From positions 992,001 through 1,056,000 of the forward strand of contig NZ_BJUZ01000001.1 in NCBI RefSeq assembly GCF_007988885.1: 64,000 bases of DNA. Reading direction: 5' to 3'. The translations under genes were made by a program, and so were the position numbers. The stretch is from Gluconobacter wancherniae NBRC 103581 (lineage in GTDB: Bacteria > Pseudomonadota > Alphaproteobacteria > Acetobacterales > Acetobacteraceae). Position 1 is the first letter of the stretch. Every line of letters begins with the position of its first letter. Shown here in pieces: positions 60,631-64,000 of the stretch. The notes under the pieces are model-generated. The model did no database searches and was not told the origin of the DNA. It worked only from the letters and a program-made list of their open reading frames with translations.

Positions 60631-61395
60631 ATGATGCTAGATTTTACAGACCACGAACTGGAGCGATATTCGCGGCATATTCTTCTGCCAGAAGTGGGGG
60701 CGACAGGGCAGGGAAAGCTGCGATCTGCCTCGGTTCTCGTAATAGGAGCAGGCGGACTCGGAGCGCCGCTTCTGCAGCAGCTTGCAGCTTCCGGAATCGG
60801 GCGCATCGGTATTATCGATCATGATGTCCTCGAAGCCAGCAACCTTCAAAGGCAGGTCCTGTACGATACAGTCGATATCGGCCGGTACAAGGCCGATGTC
60901 GCCGCCGAACATTTGCGCAGGCTCAACCCGCTACTGAATATTGAGGCGTGGACAGAACGGGCCGGGCAGGCGCTGCTGGATCGCCTTCTCCCCGGCTATG
61001 ACCTCATCTGTGACGGCACAGACAATTTCCAAACGCGGGTTCTTATTTCCGATGCGAGTGTGAAGCACGACAAAACCCTGGTGTCTGGCGCAGTACAGGG
61101 CTTCTCTGGCCAACTCGCTGTCTTCAGGCCTCAGAGGGGCGGCCCATGCTATCGGTGCCTGTTCCCAGAGGCAGAAACCACTGAGGCCCCAACCTGCGGA
61201 AATGCAGGTGTGCTCGGTGCTGCAACAGGTGTCATTGGGAGTTTGATGGCTGTGGAAGTCATGAGGGAAATCATGGAGCTTGAAGGGCGCGATCAGACAA
61301 AACTCATGATCTGGGATGCGCTTTCTGGCACCACGCGCTCGTTTGTCGTCACCAGAGACCCAGCCTGCACGGCTCACCTGCCCGAAGGTCACTGA
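60631..61395 (+). CDS. moeB: molybdopterin-synthase adenylyltransferase (MoeB/ThiF family)
   Basis: 254 residues. The E1-like ATP site VLVIGAGGLGAPLLQQLAAS, DHDVLEASNLQRQVLYDTVD (Arg finger), DLICDGTDNFQTRVLISDA, and the zinc pair CYRC with a later DPAC are present. PTCGNAGVLGAATGVIGSLM completes the family. It adenylates the C terminus of MoaD (or ThiS). MoeB is a better fit than ThiF, but the two cannot be separated with certainty. Confidence 0.9.
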   Translation: MMLDFTDHELERYSRHILLPEVGATGQGKLRSASVLVIGAGGLGAPLLQQLAASGIGRIGIIDHDVLEASNLQRQVLYDTVDIGRYKADVAAEHLRRLNPLLNIEAWTERAGQALLDRLLPGYDLICDGTDNFQTRVLISDASVKHDKTLVSGAVQGFSGQLAVFRPQRGGPCYRCLFPEAETTEAPTCGNAGVLGAATGVIGSLMAVEVMREIMELEGRDQTKLMIWDALSGTTRSFVVTRDPACTAHLPEGH

Positions 61396-61396
61396 A

Positions 61397-61777
61397 ATGT
61401 CTGGAGCACCGATGTATCTCACCCTGGCGGACGATTCCTGGCAACGGGCACATTATGCACTGGTCATTGCGGCAGGGGCACTTTCGCTGGGCCGGGACGT
61501 TGTTCTCTTTGCAGGAGGGCGAAGTGTGCATGCTCTTGCGAAAGATTGGTCTGCACTCAACGACATCACGTCCGATATTGAGCTTTCCGAACGTGGTATT
61601 GCCGGTTTCGATGACCTCCGTAGGGCGTTACAGGAGCTTGGGTGCAGATTTTTTGCATGTGAAGCGGGCATGAAAATGGCGAGACTTGCCCCAGACAATC
61701 TCATTGATGGTGTAGAAATCCGTGGGATCGTCTCTTTTCTCGAGTTGGTCGGACAGGAAAAGATCGTTGCGATCTAA
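61397..61777 (+). CDS. DsrE/DsrF-like protein
   Basis: 126 residues. MYLTLADDSWQRAHYALVIA, LGRDVVLFAGGRSVHAL and FFACEAGMKMARLAPD are the DsrE-like fold, with a Cys at the site used for sulfur transfer in relatives. It begins one base after moeB, so a link to sulfur-carrier chemistry is plausible. The exact role is unknown. Confidence 0.78.
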   Translation: MSGAPMYLTLADDSWQRAHYALVIAAGALSLGRDVVLFAGGRSVHALAKDWSALNDITSDIELSERGIAGFDDLRRALQELGCRFFACEAGMKMARLAPDNLIDGVEIRGIVSFLELVGQEKIVAI

Positions 61778-61853
61778 GCGACCCAGAAGGATTAAGTGGA
61801 ATTTGCGATTTGATCACTTGCCGAAACCTCCGCCACTTGGCAGGGATGCTGCC

Positions 61854-62789
61854 ATGAAAACGTCTGTGTCCTTTTCCCGTATCCTATGTTGCGGTCTGGT
61901 GCTCCCGATAGCAGCCGGTTCCCTACTGGCTGCATCTCCCGCTAAGGCAACCCCTCATCACAAGCACACCCATCACGATGCAGCGATTGCCGGTGCAGCC
62001 AAAAAGGCTACGCACCCATCACCGCATGGAAAAGAGAAACAGCCCGCACACGGGGCCCCTAAACCACATCACGCATCCCCGCACCATCATGCAGTCAGCG
62101 GGCGCCACGCGGCGGTTGCAGGCGCGGCTGTTGCTGGAGCAGCGGCGGCAGGTGCAGCGGCCGCTCCAGCAACATCGGATGTGCCTGCAACACCTGCATT
62201 ACCCCCTGAAGCGGCTCCCACCGATAAAGGGACGAATACGGGCCTGCCTCTGCCACGATATGCAGCCCTGCGCGCTGACAAGGTCTACATGCGGCGCGGA
62301 CCGGGAGATCGTTATCCGATCGACTGGGTCTATCATCGCCGTGGCCTGCCTGTAGAAATTGAGCGGGAATTTGATGTCTGGCGCCTTGTGGAAGACTCTG
62401 ATGGCCAGAAAGGCTGGGTCCATCAGGCAACACTGTATGGTAGTCGCACATTCGTGATTCCGGGCCTCCCACCAGAGGGAGCTACCGCCCAGAATGGCGA
62501 AGCCTCCGCGCAGGCCGGAGACCACATTGGCCGTGCAGATGCACGGGTTCTCGGCACCGTGGCGACACAGGACGAAGCGCGCGCAAAAAAAAATATGGTC
62601 CTTCTGATGAGCCATCCGGAAGACGACAGCAGCGTTGTTGCGGTGCTTGAACCTGGTACGGTTGGTAACATCAAGTTGTGCCCGCAGGCTTCGCAGTGGT
62701 GTCATGTGGTCGTGAAGGGCTATGACGGGTGGCTACCACGACGTCTCTTCTGGGGCCTGCTTCCAGGCGAGACCATTCAACCCAACTGA
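61854..62789 (+). CDS. secreted SH3-domain protein with His/Ala-rich spacer
   Basis: 311 residues. A signal peptide of about 33 residues (ILCCGLVLPIAAGSLLAASP) is followed by a His/Lys/Pro-rich stretch (HHKHTHHDA; PHHASPHHHAVSGR) and an Ala-rich block. Two bacterial SH3 units then follow: YMRRGPGDRYPIDWVYHRRG with GWVHQATLYG, and VVAVLEPGTVGNIKL with GYDGWLPRRLFWGLLPGE. Such proteins bind the cell wall or envelope partners. The His-rich segment could bind metal. CAGGGA precedes the ATG. Confidence 0.82.
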   Translation: MKTSVSFSRILCCGLVLPIAAGSLLAASPAKATPHHKHTHHDAAIAGAAKKATHPSPHGKEKQPAHGAPKPHHASPHHHAVSGRHAAVAGAAVAGAAAAGAAAAPATSDVPATPALPPEAAPTDKGTNTGLPLPRYAALRADKVYMRRGPGDRYPIDWVYHRRGLPVEIEREFDVWRLVEDSDGQKGWVHQATLYGSRTFVIPGLPPEGATAQNGEASAQAGDHIGRADARVLGTVATQDEARAKKNMVLLMSHPEDDSSVVAVLEPGTVGNIKLCPQASQWCHVVVKGYDGWLPRRLFWGLLPGETIQPN

Positions 62790-62802
62790 TCCGAGGACAT
62801 TC

Positions 62803-64000
62803 ATGACATCCAGCCTTCATCATCGCCGCACCCGGATTGTCGCCACCCTCGGGCCTGCCTCCTCTTCCCGTGAAGTCATCCTGTCGCTTGCTGAAGCAGG
62901 CGTGAATGTCTTTCGCTTGAACTTTTCCCACGGTTCTCACGAAGATCATGCAGACCGCCATGCTGCCATCCGCGAGGCTGAGGCGCGCGTCGGGCGCCCA
63001 CTGGGCATTCTGGCGGATCTGCAGGGCCCGAAACTTCGCGTTGGCGTTTTCGAAAATGGTCCGGTGTTTCTGAAGGAAGGCCAGTCCTTCCGCATGGATC
63101 TCGACCGCACACCGGGCAACGAAACCCGCGTGTGCCTGCCACACCCTGAAATCATTTCAGCCGCGCAGCCCGGCAGCCACCTGCTTCTCGACGACGGCAA
63201 GATGAAGCTGCGTGTCGTTGCAGTCAGCGAAGGTGTCCTCGATACCAAGGTGGTCGTGGGTGGCAAGCTATCAGAGAGAAAAGGTGTCAACGTCCCTGAC
63301 GTGACGCTGCCTATTCCCGCACTGACCGAGAAAGATCGTCGCGATTTTGATTTCGCGCTCTCCCTGGGCGTCGATTTTGTGGCGCTGTCTTTCGTTCAGC
63401 GCCCCGAGGATGTGCAGGAAGCACGCGACATCGCTGATGGTCGTGCCTGGATCGTAACCAAGCTTGAAAAACCACAGGCTATGGAGGCTCTTGAGCCCAT
63501 CGTTCGTCTGTCTGATGCGATCATGGTAGCCCGAGGGGATCTTGGTGTTGAACTTCCTCCCGAGGAAGTTCCAGTGGCACAGAAGCGGGCGATTGCCGAG
63601 GCTCGCCGTCAGTGCAAACCGGTAATCGTGGCGACACAGATGCTTGAAAGCATGATCGAGAGCCCCACGCCGACACGCGCAGAAGTCTCCGACGTATCGA
63701 ATGCTGTTTATGATGGCGCTGATGCTGTCATGCTTTCAGCAGAGAGTGCGGCTGGCCGCTACCCGCTTGAATCCGTTGAAATCATGGCCCGTATTGCGGC
63801 ACGTGTGGAACAGGATGACGAATGGCGGGCGCGTATGGACAAAGTCCGTTTCACGCCAGAAGACACCATTCAGGACGCAATCGCGCAGGCTGCATGGCAG
63901 GTGAGCTGTACATTGCAAGCCAAAGCGATTGCTGCTCACACCAAGGGTGGACGCGGAGCGCTGCTTATGGCTCGCGAACGTCCACATTGCCCTATCCTGG
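62803..64000 (+). CDS. pyk: pyruvate kinase (runs off the window)
   Basis: 399 residues are visible. TRIVATLGPASSSREVILSL, FRLNFSHGSHEDHADRHAAI, ILADLQGPKLRVGVFENG, WIVTKLEKPQAMEAL (catalytic Lys), IMVARGDLGVELPPEEVP (metal/phosphate loop) and TQMLESMIESPTPTRAEVSD cover the barrel, with the C-terminal domain begun. It makes pyruvate and ATP from phosphoenolpyruvate. It starts 13 bases after the SH3-domain gene with GAGGA upstream. The last part lies outside the window. Confidence 0.96.
   Translation, partial: MTSSLHHRRTRIVATLGPASSSREVILSLAEAGVNVFRLNFSHGSHEDHADRHAAIREAEARVGRPLGILADLQGPKLRVGVFENGPVFLKEGQSFRMDLDRTPGNETRVCLPHPEIISAAQPGSHLLLDDGKMKLRVVAVSEGVLDTKVVVGGKLSERKGVNVPDVTLPIPALTEKDRRDFDFALSLGVDFVALSFVQRPEDVQEARDIADGRAWIVTKLEKPQAMEALEPIVRLSDAIMVARGDLGVELPPEEVPVAQKRAIAEARRQCKPVIVATQMLESMIESPTPTRAEVSDVSNAVYDGADAVMLSAESAAGRYPLESVEIMARIAARVEQDDEWRARMDKVRFTPEDTIQDAIAQAAWQVSCTLQAKAIAAHTKGGRGALLMARERPHCPIL

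Noticed and set aside
1-64000. CRISPR arrays, rRNA genes and riboswitches
   Set aside because: No regularly spaced repeats, rRNA segments or known riboswitch consensus were seen anywhere on either strand. Only one tRNA was found.

Overview
The window comes from an acetic acid bacterium (Acetobacteraceae, most likely Acetobacter or a near relative). This is inferred from the protein flavour of the housekeeping genes on the right (trpF-pyrF, secB, pdxA-pdxJ, a DUF3126 protein, moeB, pyk) and from their moderately high GC. No species call can be made from sequence alone.

Left part, about 1-15.2 kb: an accessory region of mixed, often low GC. It holds the N-terminal part of a ClC chloride channel, a class I fructose-bisphosphate aldolase, and a catabolic cluster: APC amino-acid permease, LysR regulator, HglS/YdcJ 2-oxoadipate dioxygenase/decarboxylase, ALDH7-type semialdehyde dehydrogenase, dienelactone hydrolase and type II NADH dehydrogenase. 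HglS plus an ALDH7 enzyme suggests the lower lysine / 2-aminoadipate route to 2-hydroxyglutarate. Relics of three unrelated insertion sequences (IS481, IS3 and IS5 types) lie in and around this region. A few small lipoproteins, a VOC protein and a LysE exporter complete it.

Centre, about 15.25-49.7 kb: one nearly full-length P22-like (podovirus) prophage next to a tRNA-Ser(GGA) gene. From left to right the minus strand carries the lysis cassette (spanin pair, holin-like protein, endolysin-like protein), a tail-fibre-like protein, a Rha-type regulator, ejection/SLT proteins, gp10-like stabilisation protein, a tailspike-like protein, gp4-like factor, coat, scaffold, portal and terminase. The early minus-strand operon follows (replication protein, RusA-like resolvase, GapR-like protein, DNA methylase-like protein, Cro). 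Rightward genes start at the CI/S24 repressor and run through RhuM, a glycine-rich lipoprotein, an antirepressor, Bet recombinase and AlpA to the convergent integrase.

The prophage appears to be decaying. The portal, an ejection protein and the outer spanin are each cut by one in-frame stop codon, and the three stops are all different. An early gene is frameshifted, and the integrase lacks the middle of its catalytic domain. Regulatory DNA remains readable: a CI/Cro operator with a satellite copy before the antirepressor, a second divergent operator between two ribbon-helix-helix genes, and three matching promoters that place the transcription start at or next to the start codon (candidate leaderless mRNAs).

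Right part, 49.8-64 kb: ordinary chromosomal genes, namely trpF, pyrF, a LapA-type protein, secB, a 1056-residue glycosyltransferase, an M20 peptidase, pdxA, pdxJ, moeB, an SH3-domain protein and the start of pyk.
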